Source: Mycobacterium interjectum (GTDB lineage Bacteria; Actinomycetota; Actinomycetes; Mycobacteriales; Mycobacteriaceae). Taken from it: a stretch of 64,000 bases of DNA. Positions 7,451 through 16,775 of this stretch are shown here, piece by piece. A program made the position numbers and the translations under genes. Where the stretch lies: the NCBI GenBank assembly GCA_002102225.1, contig LQPB01000030.1:1-64000 (forward strand), written 5' to 3'. Numbering within the stretch: the stretch's first letter is position 1; each line of letters begins with the position of its first letter. The notes under the pieces are model-generated. The model searched no databases, had not been told where the DNA came from, and saw only the letters and a program-made list of their open reading frames with translations.

Positions 7451-8821
7451 TCAGGCCGGGCCGCGGCCGTCGCCGGCCAGCTTGAGCAGCAGACGCGTGC
7501 CGCCCAGCGGACTGGCGTGCAGTGAGGCCGAGCCGCCGTGCAATTCGGCCTGCTGGGCGACCAGCGCCAGGCCCAGCCCGGAGCCGGCTCGTGACGCGGT
7601 CGACCCGCGGGAGAAGCGGGCGAAGACCGCGGTGCGTTCGTCTTCGGGGACGCCGGTGCCGTTGTCGTCGACCGCGATCTGGACGCCCTCGCCGGAACTG
7701 CTGACATTCAGCTGGATTTCGGTGGCCCCGCCGTGCTTGACGGCGTTCGCGATGGCGTTGTCGATCACCAGCCGCAGGCCGGTGGGCAGCCCCACCATCA
7801 GCACCGTGGGCGAGGGCACCAGTGACACGTGCACACCCGGGTAGATGCGAAGCGCGTCGTGCGCGGCGCGATCCAGCAGTTCGGTGATGTCGAAGGGGAC
7901 GAAGTCATCGACGGTGGTCAGCTCCCCCTGCGCCAGCCGTTCGAGCGCCGTCAGCGTGGCTTCGATCCGGCTCTGGGTGCGTATCACGTCGCCGATCACC
8001 TCGTGGCGCTGTTCGGCGGGTAATTCCAAGGTGGACAACACTTCTAGGTTGGTGCGCATGGCGGTCAGCGGAGTGCGCAGCTCGTGAGAGGCGACGGCGG
8101 CGAAGTCGCGGGCCGACTCGAGCGCGGCCTTGGTGCGCTCCTGCTCGTTGCCGATGCGGGCCAGCATGCCCTCGACCGCTTCGGCGATCTCCACGGCCTC
8201 GCGGACGCCACGAACCTGCACCTCGTCGGGACTGGACTGAGCGTTGATGGCGCGGGCCTGCTGTGCCAGCAACAGGAACGGATTGACCATGATCAGGGAG
8301 ATCACCCAGCCGACCAGCACCGTGCCGCCGATGACGCTGCCGCAGATCAGCAACACCCGCAGGTGCAGTTCGTTGATTCGATGCTGGGCCTCGGCCAGCG
8401 GCGCGGCGAGCGCGATCGAGGCGGGCCCGGCGGTGAAGGTGCGCACCCGGTACTGCACCCCGTTGATGGTGGTGTTGGCGTATCCGTTGGGAAGTTGGGG
8501 CAGCACGATGTTGCCGGGAAAGGACACCGTCACGTTGCCGATGCGCGCGGTGCGCACCAGGTTGCCGTCCGGAAGCGGATGATCCGGCGCGGTGAGCTGC
8601 CCGCTGTTGATCAACGTATTGATGTCGCCCAAACTGCTCACGGAGTCCAGCCGGCGGTCGAGCTGGCTGTACTGATCGTTGGTGACGCCGATCCACACCC
8701 ACGCCCCCAACAGGACGACGAGCGTGATCACCGAGAGCGCGGCGACGATGACGATGGTGCGCAGCGACAGCACGCGCATCGGGAGGCGGACTTGGCCGAA
8801 CAGGGGAGCGTCAGAGGTCAT
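7451..8821 (-). CDS. PrrB-like membrane sensor histidine kinase (orphan)
   Basis: The 456-residue kinase has a transmembrane helix at about 22-45, an extracytoplasmic sensor region to about 155, and a second helix at 156-180 followed by a HAMP-like linker. The phospho-acceptor is H246 in ASHELRTPLTAMRTNLEVLS. The N box is LVIDNAIANAVKHGG, G1 is DDNGTGVPE and G2 is GSGLGLALV. Sequence and layout closely recall M. tuberculosis PrrB, including the GVTNDQ...DRRLDS sensor start and the C-terminal LHASPLGGTRL. No response regulator is adjacent: SulP lies upstream and the Ddn-like gene downstream. It may share PrrA or an unlinked partner. Confidence 0.9.
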   Translation of the reverse strand: MTSDAPLFGQVRLPMRVLSLRTIVIVAALSVITLVVLLGAWVWIGVTNDQYSQLDRRLDSVSSLGDINTLINSGQLTAPDHPLPDGNLVRTARIGNVTVSFPGNIVLPQLPNGYANTTINGVQYRVRTFTAGPASIALAAPLAEAQHRINELHLRVLLICGSVIGGTVLVGWVISLIMVNPFLLLAQQARAINAQSSPDEVQVRGVREAVEIAEAVEGMLARIGNEQERTKAALESARDFAAVASHELRTPLTAMRTNLEVLSTLELPAEQRHEVIGDVIRTQSRIEATLTALERLAQGELTTVDDFVPFDITELLDRAAHDALRIYPGVHVSLVPSPTVLMVGLPTGLRLVIDNAIANAVKHGGATEIQLNVSSSGEGVQIAVDDNGTGVPEDERTAVFARFSRGSTASRAGSGLGLALVAQQAELHGGSASLHASPLGGTRLLLKLAGDGRGPA

Positions 8822-9027
8822 TGCTCAGCCCACACGTGGCGACCGCCGACACACCCGACCGGCGCGGTCGGTGAGCCGGCACCCGGCCGCGATTTCCTGT
8901 GGCATCGCGCCGTGCGTGGTCGCGCCGGGGTTGGACATCGACCTCAGGATATAGGCGTGGCGTTATCGGCCCGGGTCGGCACACGGGTGTGCGCCCCGGT
9001 CTCGGCGAGCGAGCCGCGACGATCAGC

Positions 9028-10632
9028 TCATTTGGGGGCCGGCGGCACCGCCTCCACCAACGTCAGCTGGACGCCGTGCCGGTCGGCGTTCGACGGCTGG
9101 GCTTCGGAATTCTCGGGTTCGAAGAGGTCTTCGACGGGGTGGTGCGCGAGCCGGCCGCGCTCGATGGTGCCCTGGAACCGGATCGCGCCGCCCCGGGCCA
9201 GGTGCAGGCGGTGCCAATCGCTAATCGCCTGGTACGCAGCGTGGTCAAGGTAGTCGACCGCGATGTTGACCGTCACGGTGGCACCCTCCGGCACGGATGC
9301 CAGGACGCGGGTCAGCCGGGGCAGCGCGAGAAAGGTGCACGCGCCCCCGACGTCGACGCGCCACCCCCCGCTCACGGGGCGCGCCTCCACCTTGGCCCGC
9401 AGCACCCGCCACCCCGTCAGCGCGATGGCCAGCACCAGCCCGATCATGACGCCCTGCAAGAGGTTTAGGAACACCACCGCCGCGACGGTCACCACATAGA
9501 CGATGAGATCCCCGCTGCGCATTGCGGTTTCGATGTGGGCCGGCTTGAGCAGCTCCACCCCGATGACGATCAGCAGCCCCGCGAGGGCGGCCGTGGGGAT
9601 CTGTTCGACCAACTCGGCGAAGGGGAGGGTGAACAGCAAGATCCACACGCCGTGCATGATCGACGAGGCGCGGGACTTGGCCCCGGCATTGACATTAGCC
9701 GCGCTGCGGACGATGACGCCGGCGATCGGCAGGCCGCCGATCGCGCCCGAGGCGATGTTCGCCGCGCCCTGCCCGATCAGCTCGCGGTCGAAGTCCGTGC
9801 GCGCCCCGTGATGCATCCGGTCGACGGAAACCGCCGTCAGCAGGCTTTGCACGCTGGTGATGAGCGTCACCGTGATCACGGCGATCACGAAGGCGGTCCA
9901 GTTTCCGTGAGGCAACGCGGGCAAGCGCAGCGCATCCAGCACCGATCCGTCCAGTTCGATGCGTGGCACGTCGAACGGGAAGACCACCGAGATAACCGTC
10001 ACCACCACGATGGCGACCAGCGCGCCGGGAACGCGGGCGACCTTGGCCGGGGCCCATTTCCATGCGACCAGGATGGCGACCACCAGAAGCCCCAGGATCA
10101 CCCCCGGCCGGTGGGCGCCGAGGACCTGGCTCGGAAGGCCGGTAACGTTCTGCCAGGCAGTGCTTTTGGATTGACCGCCGAGCAGCACGTGCACTTGCTG
10201 AAGCGCGATGGTCAGCCCGATCCCGGCCAGCATGGCATGAACGACGACGGGAGAGATGGCCAGTGCCGCTCTCGCAACGCGGCTCAGGCCCAACAGGACC
10301 TGCAGAATGCCCGCGGCGACCGTGATCAAACAGGTTACCCCCCAGCCGAACTCGGACACCACATCGGCAACGACAACGGTGAGTCCGGCCGCCGGGCCGC
10401 TGACCTGCAGCGGTGATCCACCGATGCATCCGGCCACGATTCCTCCGACGATCGCGGCGATCAGCCCGGCGAGGACCGGCGCGTTCGACGCGATGGCGAT
10501 ACCCAGCGACAACGGCAGTGCGACCAGAAACACCACCAGGGACGCGGGCAGATCGTGGCGAATGATGGAGCGCAGACGGTCGTTTCGTGGCAGGCGGGCA
10601 CCTCGATTGCCGGGTTCATTGACGTGGCGCAT
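9028..10632 (-). CDS. SulP (SLC26) family anion transporter
   Basis: The product is a 534-residue polytopic membrane protein. It begins with the SulP hallmark PASLVVFLVALPLSLGIAIASNAP and GGIVAGCIGGSPLQVSGPAAGL in the first transmembrane region. A weak C-terminal STAS-like region at about 420-510 (GATVTVNIAVDYLDHAAYQAI) follows the last helices. It lacks the C-terminal carbonic anhydrase domain fused in some mycobacterial SulP proteins such as Rv3273. The family exchanges sulfate, bicarbonate or other anions; the substrate is not readable here. The ATG at 10632 is the first methionine before the conserved membrane core. It is transcribed away from the TetR gene at 10925. Confidence 0.9.
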   Translation of the reverse strand: MRHVNEPGNRGARLPRNDRLRSIIRHDLPASLVVFLVALPLSLGIAIASNAPVLAGLIAAIVGGIVAGCIGGSPLQVSGPAAGLTVVVADVVSEFGWGVTCLITVAAGILQVLLGLSRVARAALAISPVVVHAMLAGIGLTIALQQVHVLLGGQSKSTAWQNVTGLPSQVLGAHRPGVILGLLVVAILVAWKWAPAKVARVPGALVAIVVVTVISVVFPFDVPRIELDGSVLDALRLPALPHGNWTAFVIAVITVTLITSVQSLLTAVSVDRMHHGARTDFDRELIGQGAANIASGAIGGLPIAGVIVRSAANVNAGAKSRASSIMHGVWILLFTLPFAELVEQIPTAALAGLLIVIGVELLKPAHIETAMRSGDLIVYVVTVAAVVFLNLLQGVMIGLVLAIALTGWRVLRAKVEARPVSGGWRVDVGGACTFLALPRLTRVLASVPEGATVTVNIAVDYLDHAAYQAISDWHRLHLARGGAIRFQGTIERGRLAHHPVEDLFEPENSEAQPSNADRHGVQLTLVEAVPPAPK

Positions 10633-10678
10633 CGTTCGCTTCCTCGCTAGGTCTTAGGGGGCCAATTCGCCATCCGCT

Positions 10679-10697
10679 CCGCACCACTGCGGTGCGG
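10679..10697. repeat. Short stem-loop upstream of SulP gene
   Basis: CCGCACC (10679-10685) pairs with GGTGCGG (10691-10697) around five bases. It lies about 50 bp before the SulP start and could form a hairpin in that leader. A second short inverted repeat, ACGACA and TGTCGT, is at 10734-10750. Both are short, and no function can be assigned. Confidence 0.3.
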
Positions 10698-10902
10698 CTC
10701 ACGTAATCGCTTGGAGCGCAGTCCATTACAAACACGACAGCCGTTGTCGTTCGACTGGGAAAGCCCGGCTCCCGCGTTCGAAGGTATGCGGCCTCCCCGA
10801 CCGGGGGCAACCTGACAAGCCGCCTGCATACCGAACGCAAATCTTTGCCGACGCACGCACCCCGCGCTGTGAGGTGCGCTACACGGGCTTCCCTGGCGAG
10901 GG

Positions 10903-10924
10903 GGTGAGTGAGTACTCTCTCACC
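10903..10924. promoter_or_regulatory. Near-perfect palindrome abutting TetR start codon
   Basis: GGTGAGTGAGT (10903-10913) and ACTCTCTCACC (10914-10924) form a 22-bp inverted repeat with one mismatch per arm. It ends on the base before the ATG of the TetR gene. Binding there would block initiation of the TetR/acyl-CoA dehydrogenase unit, as expected for autoregulation. Confidence 0.6.
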
Positions 10925-11527
10925 ATGCAGACGTCGGGACGCGATCGGCTGCTGGCCGCCGCGATGAGCCTGTTCGCCGCCAAGGGGTACGCGGCGACGT
11001 CGGTGGCCGACATCCAGCGGGCCTCCGGCCTGGCGCCGGGTTCCGGCGCGCTCTACAAACACTTCGGCTCCAAGCGCGAGCTGTTGGAGGCCGCGGTGGC
11101 GCACCGGATCGACAGCATCGTGGCGGCCCGCGAACAGTACGACGCCGGGGCGCCGGCCAGCGTCGAGCAGGCGGTGCGCACCGCCGGCCGGCTGATCTGG
11201 GACAACCTGAAACAGAGCGAAGAACTGCTCAAGGTCATGCTGCGTGAGCCCGACGAGCTGGGCGATCTCGACGAGAAGACGTGGCAGGTGATCACGGACA
11301 ACGCGTATCAGCGCTTCGCCGACGAGCTGGTCGCGTCCAATAACTCCGGCCGCACGCGCATACCCGATCCCGAGGCGAGCGCCGCCGCGGCGATCGGGTC
11401 GTTGTCCTATGCCGCGACGCTGCAAGCCCTGACCGGGCGGCTGCCCGGCAACATCGATGAGGACCGTTACTTCGAGGCCTGGGTCAACCAGACGGTGAGC
11501 GTCCTCGCCCAATACCGGAACCGTTAA
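10925..11527 (+). CDS. TetR/AcrR family transcriptional regulator
   Basis: The 200-residue protein has an N-terminal helix-turn-helix at about residues 8-52 (GYAATSVADIQRASG, then GALYKHFGSKRELLEAAV). A helical ligand domain of the TetR_C type follows. I choose the ATG at 10925 over the upstream GTG 10874 because the HTH begins a normal distance from it and the operator ends exactly before it. The acyl-CoA dehydrogenase gene starts 28 bp after the stop, so the two form one unit. The ligand is probably an acyl-CoA or fatty acid, inferred only from this neighbour. Confidence 0.9.
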   Translation: MQTSGRDRLLAAAMSLFAAKGYAATSVADIQRASGLAPGSGALYKHFGSKRELLEAAVAHRIDSIVAAREQYDAGAPASVEQAVRTAGRLIWDNLKQSEELLKVMLREPDELGDLDEKTWQVITDNAYQRFADELVASNNSGRTRIPDPEASAAAAIGSLSYAATLQALTGRLPGNIDEDRYFEAWVNQTVSVLAQYRNR

Positions 11528-11554
11528 CTGTCAACATATTTCAGGAGTGAATCC

Positions 11555-12766
11555 GTGACATTCTCACTGCAACTGAGCGACGACGTGATCGAGGTGCGCG
11601 ACTGGGTGCACAAGTTTGCGGCCGAGGTGATCCGCCCGGCCGCGTCGGAATGGGATGAGCGGGAGGAAACGCCGTGGCCCGTGATCCAGGAGGCCGCCAA
11701 AGTGGGCCTGTACTCCCCCGATTTCTTTGCGCAGCAGGCGGCCGAGCCGACGGGCCTGGGCTTTCTCACCACCTTCGAGGAGATGTTTTGGGGTGACGCC
11801 GGCATCGCGCTGTCCATCCTGGGCACCGGGCTGGCCGCAGCGGCCTTGGCGGGCAACGGAACTCCCGAACAGCTGGGCCGCTGGCTTCCCGAAATGTTCG
11901 GCACGCCCGACGAACCGAAGCTCGGGGCGTTCTGTTCGTCAGAGCCCGACGCCGGTTCCGACGTCGGCGCCATCCGCACCCGCGCGCGGTTCGACGAGGC
12001 GGCCGGCGAATGGGTCCTCAACGGCACCAAGACGTGGGCGACCAACGGGGGCATCGCCAACGTGCACATCGTGGTGGCATCCGTCTATCCCGAGCTCGGC
12101 ACGCGCGGCCAGGCCACGTTCGTCATCCCTCCCGATACCCCGGGGCTGTCGCAGGGCCAAAAGTTCAAGAAGCACGGCATCCGCGCATCGCACACCGCCG
12201 AGGTGGTACTGGACAACGTCCGGCTCCCCGAGGACACGATCCTGGGCGGCCGGGAGAAGTTCGAGGAACGCATCGCCCGGGTCAAATCCGGCTCTTCGTC
12301 GCGTGGACAGGCCGCGATGAAGACCTTCGAGCGCACCCGGCCCACGGTCGGTGCGATGGCCGTCGGCGTGGCACGGGCGGCCTACGAATACGCCCTCGAC
12401 TATGCCTGCCAGCGTGAGCAATTCGGCCGCAAGATCGGTGAATTCCAGGCCATCGCGTTCAAGCTGGCCGACATGAAGAGCCGCATCGACGCGGCGCGCA
12501 TGCTGGTGTGGCGCGCCGGCTGGATGGCGCGCAACAACCAGAGCTTCGACTCGGCGGAGGGCTCGATGGCCAAGTTGGTGGCCAGCGAGACCGCGGTCTA
12601 CGTCACCGACGAGGCCATCCAGATCCTGGGCGGCAACGGGTACACCCGCGACTACCCGGTGGAGCGGATGCACCGCGACGCGAAGATCTTCACCATCTTC
12701 GAGGGCACCAGCGAGATTCAGCGCCTGGTCATTTCGCGCGCGCTGACTGGGCTGCAGATTCGGTAG
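11555..12766 (+). CDS. Acyl-CoA dehydrogenase (FadE family)
   Basis: The 403-residue flavoenzyme has the three usual domains: an N-terminal helical part (1-125), a middle beta domain with [19 protein letters not shown] and [14 protein letters not shown] (130-245), and a C-terminal four-helix part. The signature [20 protein letters not shown] near the C-terminus contains the catalytic-base Glu of FEGT. It should oxidise acyl-CoA to trans-2-enoyl-CoA with FAD, passing electrons to ETF. The GTG start has CAGGAGTG 6 bp upstream. It follows and is probably repressed by the TetR protein at 10925. Chain-length preference is not readable. Confidence 0.92.
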   Translation: MTFSLQLSDDVIEVRDWVHKFAAEVIRPAASEWDEREETPWPVIQEAAKVGLYSPDFFAQQAAEPTGLGFLTTFEEMFWGDAGIALSILGTGLAAAALAGNGTPEQLGRWLPEMFGTPDEPKLGAFCSSEPDAGSDVGAIRTRARFDEAAGEWVLNGTKTWATNGGIANVHIVVASVYPELGTRGQATFVIPPDTPGLSQGQKFKKHGIRASHTAEVVLDNVRLPEDTILGGREKFEERIARVKSGSSSRGQAAMKTFERTRPTVGAMAVGVARAAYEYALDYACQREQFGRKIGEFQAIAFKLADMKSRIDAARMLVWRAGWMARNNQSFDSAEGSMAKLVASETAVYVTDEAIQILGGNGYTRDYPVERMHRDAKIFTIFEGTSEIQRLVISRALTGLQIR

Positions 12767-12792
12767 CCCGTCGGCTGAGCCATGATGTCGGG

Positions 12793-14010
12793 ATGACCAC
12801 CGACATCCGTGTTCTCGACGGCGAGGACGACCTCCTTGCCGCCATGAACGTGTTTCGCGCCGCCATGGTCGGTTTTCCTCCGCTGGCCAACCTGGCGCCC
12901 GGCCAGATCACCGAGCTGCTCGATCCCGGCCGCACGATCGGTGCGTTCGTCGACGGGCAACTCGTCGGCAGCGCCGACGCGGTGACGAGTGGGCTGACGC
13001 TCCCCGGCGGCGCGATCGTGGGCCATGCCGCCGTGACCCACATCGGGGTCCTGCCGTCTCATGCCCGACGAGGGATCGCCACCGACCTGATGCGCCATCA
13101 GCTGGGCGACTTCGCCGCGCGGGGTGAGGTGGTCGCGACGCTGCGCGCCTCGGAGGCGACGATCTACGGGCGCTATGGCTACGGTGTGGCGAGTTCGTCG
13201 CAGACGGTGGAGGTCCAGACGGCGCGGGCGGCGTTGCGCCCGGAGGTGGGGACCGGCGGCCCGGTGCGACTGCTGGACATGGGTGAGGCGTGGGACGTCC
13301 TGCCCCGGATCTACGCCGCGCATCGACCGGCGCGCCCGGGAACCATCGATCGCCCGGCGGTGTGGTGGCACAGCGTGCGGACGCGCACCGAATCCTCGCC
13401 GGGCCCTTCGTATGTCGCGGTGCATGGCGACCCGGGGCGTGAGACCGGTTTCGCCCGCTACCGTCCTGTCGACACCGAGGCGTGGTTCGTCAGCGACCAG
13501 CGCACCATCGCCGTCGAGGACTTCTTCGCGCCCACGCCCGATGCGTACCTGGGCCTGTTGCGCTTCCTGCTCGGGCTCGATCTCATCGATCGCGTGGTGT
13601 TCTGGATGATGCCCGTCGACGATCCGCTGCCCTGGTTGCTCATGGATCGGCGAGCCGCGCGGGTGACCGCGGTGCGTGACGAGACGTGGCTACGCGTCAT
13701 TGACGCGCACGCGGCGCTGGCGGCGCGCCGATACTGCGGCGACGAGTCGGTCACCATCGCGGTCGATGACGCTCTGCTGCCGCACAATTCGGCCGGCTTC
13801 GCCGTCACGGGCGACGGCGCGGAACCGACCGACCGGCCCGCCCGGCTCCACGTCGGCGCCGAAGGCCTCGCCGCGGTTCTGCTCGGCGGCACGACCTGGC
13901 GCAGCCTCGCCGCCGCGGGACTGGTCCGGACCGACGACCCGGAGGCGCTGGCCGCCGCCGATCGATTGTTCGCGGTGGCCGACGCGCCGCACGCCGGCTT
14001 CTTCTTCTGA
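12793..14010 (+). CDS. Eis-family GNAT N-acetyltransferase
   Basis: The 405-residue protein matches Eis in length (402 in M. tuberculosis) and in its tripartite layout: GNAT domain, second GNAT-like domain, and sterol-carrier-like C-terminus. The acetyl-CoA loop is ITHIGVLPSHARRGIATDLM-like at about 82-100. The general-acid Tyr is kept as Y125 in EATIYGRYGYG. The chain ends in Phe, giving the terminal carboxylate that acts as base in Eis. It may acetylate amines or protein lysines, and is not necessarily Eis itself. It begins 26 bp after the fadE stop; the DAO-type gene follows 18 bp later. Confidence 0.85.
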   Translation: MTTDIRVLDGEDDLLAAMNVFRAAMVGFPPLANLAPGQITELLDPGRTIGAFVDGQLVGSADAVTSGLTLPGGAIVGHAAVTHIGVLPSHARRGIATDLMRHQLGDFAARGEVVATLRASEATIYGRYGYGVASSSQTVEVQTARAALRPEVGTGGPVRLLDMGEAWDVLPRIYAAHRPARPGTIDRPAVWWHSVRTRTESSPGPSYVAVHGDPGRETGFARYRPVDTEAWFVSDQRTIAVEDFFAPTPDAYLGLLRFLLGLDLIDRVVFWMMPVDDPLPWLLMDRRAARVTAVRDETWLRVIDAHAALAARRYCGDESVTIAVDDALLPHNSAGFAVTGDGAEPTDRPARLHVGAEGLAAVLLGGTTWRSLAAAGLVRTDDPEALAAADRLFAVADAPHAGFFF

Positions 14011-14028
14011 TACCGGCGGGGAACGAAC

Positions 14029-14994
14029 GTGATCGTCATCGTCGGGGCGGGGATCTGCGGGCTCGCGTCCGCCAACGCGCTGACCCGGCGCGGGGAGGAC
14101 GCCGTCGTGTTCGAACGCGGGGAGCCGTTCGCCGCGCAATCCGCCGGCCTGGCAAGGATTTTCCGCGTCGCGCATCGGCGCCCGGCATTGTGTCGACTCG
14201 CGATGCGAGCCCGTGACGGTTGGCAGCGTTGGGAGTCCGAGCTGGGCGCCGGGCGCCTGCTGGGCGCGGAGGGCTTCATCGCCGCCGGCGCCCCCGGCAA
14301 CGCCGACGCCATCGCGGCCACCGCCGCGGCGATGGGCGACGCCGGCGCCGCCTTCTCCCGGCTGGACCGGTCGGAGATCGGCGCGCGCATCCCGTTCGCG
14401 GCGGCACCGTGGGACGCCGGGGTGTTCGACCCGCTGGGCGGCAGCCTGCGCATCCGCCGCGCGCTCGACGCCCTCGCGCGACGCGCCGTCATCAGGCGCT
14501 GCGAGGTGGTGGCGGTCGCCGACGACGGCGCGACGACGCTGGCGGACGGCACGGTGGTGCGCGCGGACCGCGTGCTCATCTGCGCGGGTGTCCGGACGCC
14601 GGCGCTGTTCGGCCCGCTCGGCGTGCGGTTCGCACCCCATACCCGTTTCACGTACGAGGGCGCCGCAGCGACCGGCGCCGCATGCCTTTCCGCGCCCGAG
14701 GGCTACGGGCTGCCGCTGGGCAGCACGGGCCGTTGGGCATTCGGGCAGGAGGTGCCCGACGCCGCCGTCGTGCGCGCGCTGTTCCCCTCGCTGGTGTCCG
14801 TGGGCCAGGTCGACTGCGTCACCGTTCGCGCGCCCTGGCTGGATTCCGGGGGCGACGGCTGGAAGGTGGCGCGCCGTGGCCGCGTCGTCGCGTTCGTCGG
14901 GAGCAACCTGATGAAGTTCGGGCCCCTGCTGGGCGAGTTGCTCGCCGAAGCCGTGGTCAGCGACGAGCTGCCGCGCGATCTGGTCCTAAACTAG
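14029..14994 (+). CDS. DAO-type FAD-dependent oxidoreductase (sarcosine/glycine oxidase-like)
   Basis: The 321-residue product opens directly with the FAD-binding Rossmann motif IVGAGICGLASANALTRRG and the acidic residue for ribose (VVFERG). The C-terminal FVGSNLMKFGPLLGELLAEAV corresponds to the flavin-contacting strand of monomeric sarcosine oxidases (the GFKF.P.IG region). At 321 residues it is shorter than most relatives (about 380), mainly in the substrate domain, so the substrate could differ. The GTG start lies 18 bp after the Eis-like gene, suggesting co-transcription. It ends convergently with the lipoprotein gene. Confidence 0.8.
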   Translation: MIVIVGAGICGLASANALTRRGEDAVVFERGEPFAAQSAGLARIFRVAHRRPALCRLAMRARDGWQRWESELGAGRLLGAEGFIAAGAPGNADAIAATAAAMGDAGAAFSRLDRSEIGARIPFAAAPWDAGVFDPLGGSLRIRRALDALARRAVIRRCEVVAVADDGATTLADGTVVRADRVLICAGVRTPALFGPLGVRFAPHTRFTYEGAAATGAACLSAPEGYGLPLGSTGRWAFGQEVPDAAVVRALFPSLVSVGQVDCVTVRAPWLDSGGDGWKVARRGRVVAFVGSNLMKFGPLLGELLAEAVVSDELPRDLVLN

Positions 14995-15016
14995 CTGCGC
15001 CGCAGCCTCTTTGGCG

Positions 15017-15298
15017 TCAGCCGTGCGGAGCCTCGGAGATCTTGGAGTCCGGTTTACCCAGCGTCTGGCACCATGTCGTGGCCGACAAACGCGTGGCGGA
15101 TATCTCCATACTGGTCGGGTCGGCGCCGCTCTTGTCCTTGAGCATCTTGCTGACCTCGTCGCTCTGCTTCTTCTCGTCCTGCGTGGTGAAGTCCTTGCAC
15201 TTGGTGTCGCCTCCGGTGTTGATCACCTGTGAGGCCGAACACGCTCCAGACAGCAGCGCGGCCACCGCAACCGCTGCCGCGGCGATTTGCTTCATCAT
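15017..15298 (-). CDS. Small secreted lipoprotein, HdeA-like
   Basis: The 93-residue precursor has a classic lipoprotein signal: MMKQIAAAAVAVAALLSGAC with the lipobox LSGAC, Cys20 being the lipidated residue. The mature part begins SASQVINTGGD and contains two further cysteines, in KCKDFTTQDE and TTWCQTLGK. The C-[KE]-D-F...D-E phrase and second-Cys spacing resemble the acid-stress chaperone HdeA, where the two cysteines form the single disulfide. Function in the cell envelope as a chaperone-like protein is inference. It is divergent from the MFS transporter. Confidence 0.8.
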   Translation of the reverse strand: MMKQIAAAAVAVAALLSGACSASQVINTGGDTKCKDFTTQDEKKQSDEVSKMLKDKSGADPTSMEISATRLSATTWCQTLGKPDSKISEAPHG

Positions 15299-15521
15299 TT
15301 GCCCTCCTGGGTTCGCAGTGAGCTATCTGTACACCACATCGGCAGATTTCAAACCTTACTCGCGCTTTGCGCCGGATCGCCGCGGGTTTGCAGGCCCCCG
15401 GGGCAGGACCGCGCGCGAAGCAGTGCAGCGTGCCGGCTGAGCGGGAATAACTCCGTGGGCGGCATTGTCCAGTACGTTTCGTCGGCCGCCCACGCTTTTC
15501 AGACCCAGGGGAGGGGAATCC

Positions 15522-16760
15522 GTGCTGTCGTCGCAAGGGTCGACCGAGCTGACAAGCGGGCCGCCGGCGGCGCTGGTCACGCCGCACGAGCGCGCGGACC
15601 CGCGTGCGGCGCACGTGACGTTCGTCAGCGTCTTGGTCCTGTTGTTGGCGACTGGCTGGGTCGCGAACCACTTCGTCGCGCTGATGCCGTTGATCAGCGA
15701 ACGCCAACACCTCGACGCGACCAGGCTCGACGCCATCTTCGCGATCTACGCGCTGGGATTGCTGCCCGGGCTGCTCGTCGGCGGGCGGCTGTCCGATGCG
15801 CTCGGGCGCCAGGCGGTGGCGCTGGCGGGCGCGACGGCCACGCTGGTCGGGACGGTGGCGATGCTGCTGTCGCAGCAACCCGACGCGCTGCTGGTGGGTC
15901 GTTTGGTCGTCGGAATCGGTGTTGGTCTCTTGATGAGCTCCTGCACCGCGTGGGCCTCCGACCTGAAGGGCCCCGCCGGGGCGGGCACCGCCGGAGCGGT
16001 GTTGCTCGGCGGCTTCGCGATCGGCCCGTTCGCCGCGGGGCTGATCGCGCGGTCCGGGCAACCCGGCGTCCGGTGGTCGTTCGGGCTGGCGGCCACCCTC
16101 GTCGTGGCCGCGATGGTTTTGTCGGTCGCGGCGGTGCGGCGTGGAAACGCGTCCGCACCGGCAACGGCGCACGACTGGGAGCCGCCGGCGTCGGCGCGGC
16201 AGGGCACCGCGTGGGCGTTGAGTTGGGCCATGCCGCTGGCCCCATGGGTGTTCGCCTCGGCGACGCTGGGGTTCATCACGATCCCCGGCCGGGTGCACAC
16301 CGGGCTGGCGGCGCCCTTGGCGGCGGGCATTGCCACGCTGATCGTCAACGGCGTCAGCGGACTCATTCAGGTATTCGCCCGCGCGCTGCGCTGGGGGCCG
16401 CACGCCGGCACCGCGGGCGCGGTGCTGGCCGCGCTCGGCTACGCGGTCACCGCGGTGGCCCCGCCGACCATGTCGCTGCCGCTGGCCCTGTCGGCGTTCG
16501 TGATCCTCGGGTGCGCGTCGGGTCTTTGCCTGCGCGACGGCCTGATCGATCTCGAAGCCGCGGCGCCGCGGCGCCTGCGGGGTGCGCTGGTCGGAGCGTT
16601 CTACGTGGTGACCTACGTCGGCTTCGGCCTGCCCCTGATACTGACCACGGTCAGGCCCGCGGTTTCGACCATGATTCTGGGGGCGATGTCACTGCTGGCG
16701 TTGGCCACGGCCGTGAGTCGCGCGATGCGGCTGCGACGGGATCGTCATCGCCAGGGTTGA
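15522..16760 (+). CDS. Major facilitator superfamily transporter
   Basis: The 412-residue protein has about 12 hydrophobic helices. The loop 2-3 motif A is GGRLSDALGRQ, and the next segment (VGRLVVGIGVGLLMSS) is typical of drug/proton antiporters. I select the GTG at 15522 because AGGGGAGGGG lies 7 bp upstream; the earlier in-frame start at 15465 lacks a ribosome site and codes for non-membrane sequence. The substrate is unknown. The gene ends 15 bp before the convergent hypothetical gene at 16776. Confidence 0.85.
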   Translation: MLSSQGSTELTSGPPAALVTPHERADPRAAHVTFVSVLVLLLATGWVANHFVALMPLISERQHLDATRLDAIFAIYALGLLPGLLVGGRLSDALGRQAVALAGATATLVGTVAMLLSQQPDALLVGRLVVGIGVGLLMSSCTAWASDLKGPAGAGTAGAVLLGGFAIGPFAAGLIARSGQPGVRWSFGLAATLVVAAMVLSVAAVRRGNASAPATAHDWEPPASARQGTAWALSWAMPLAPWVFASATLGFITIPGRVHTGLAAPLAAGIATLIVNGVSGLIQVFARALRWGPHAGTAGAVLAALGYAVTAVAPPTMSLPLALSAFVILGCASGLCLRDGLIDLEAAAPRRLRGALVGAFYVVTYVGFGLPLILTTVRPAVSTMILGAMSLLALATAVSRAMRLRRDRHRQG

Positions 16761-16775
16761 TCAGAGGTCGCAGTC

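Noticed and set aside
14995..15016. Small GCTGC/GCAGC hairpin between convergent genes
   Set aside because: Five-base arms are too short to support a terminator call.
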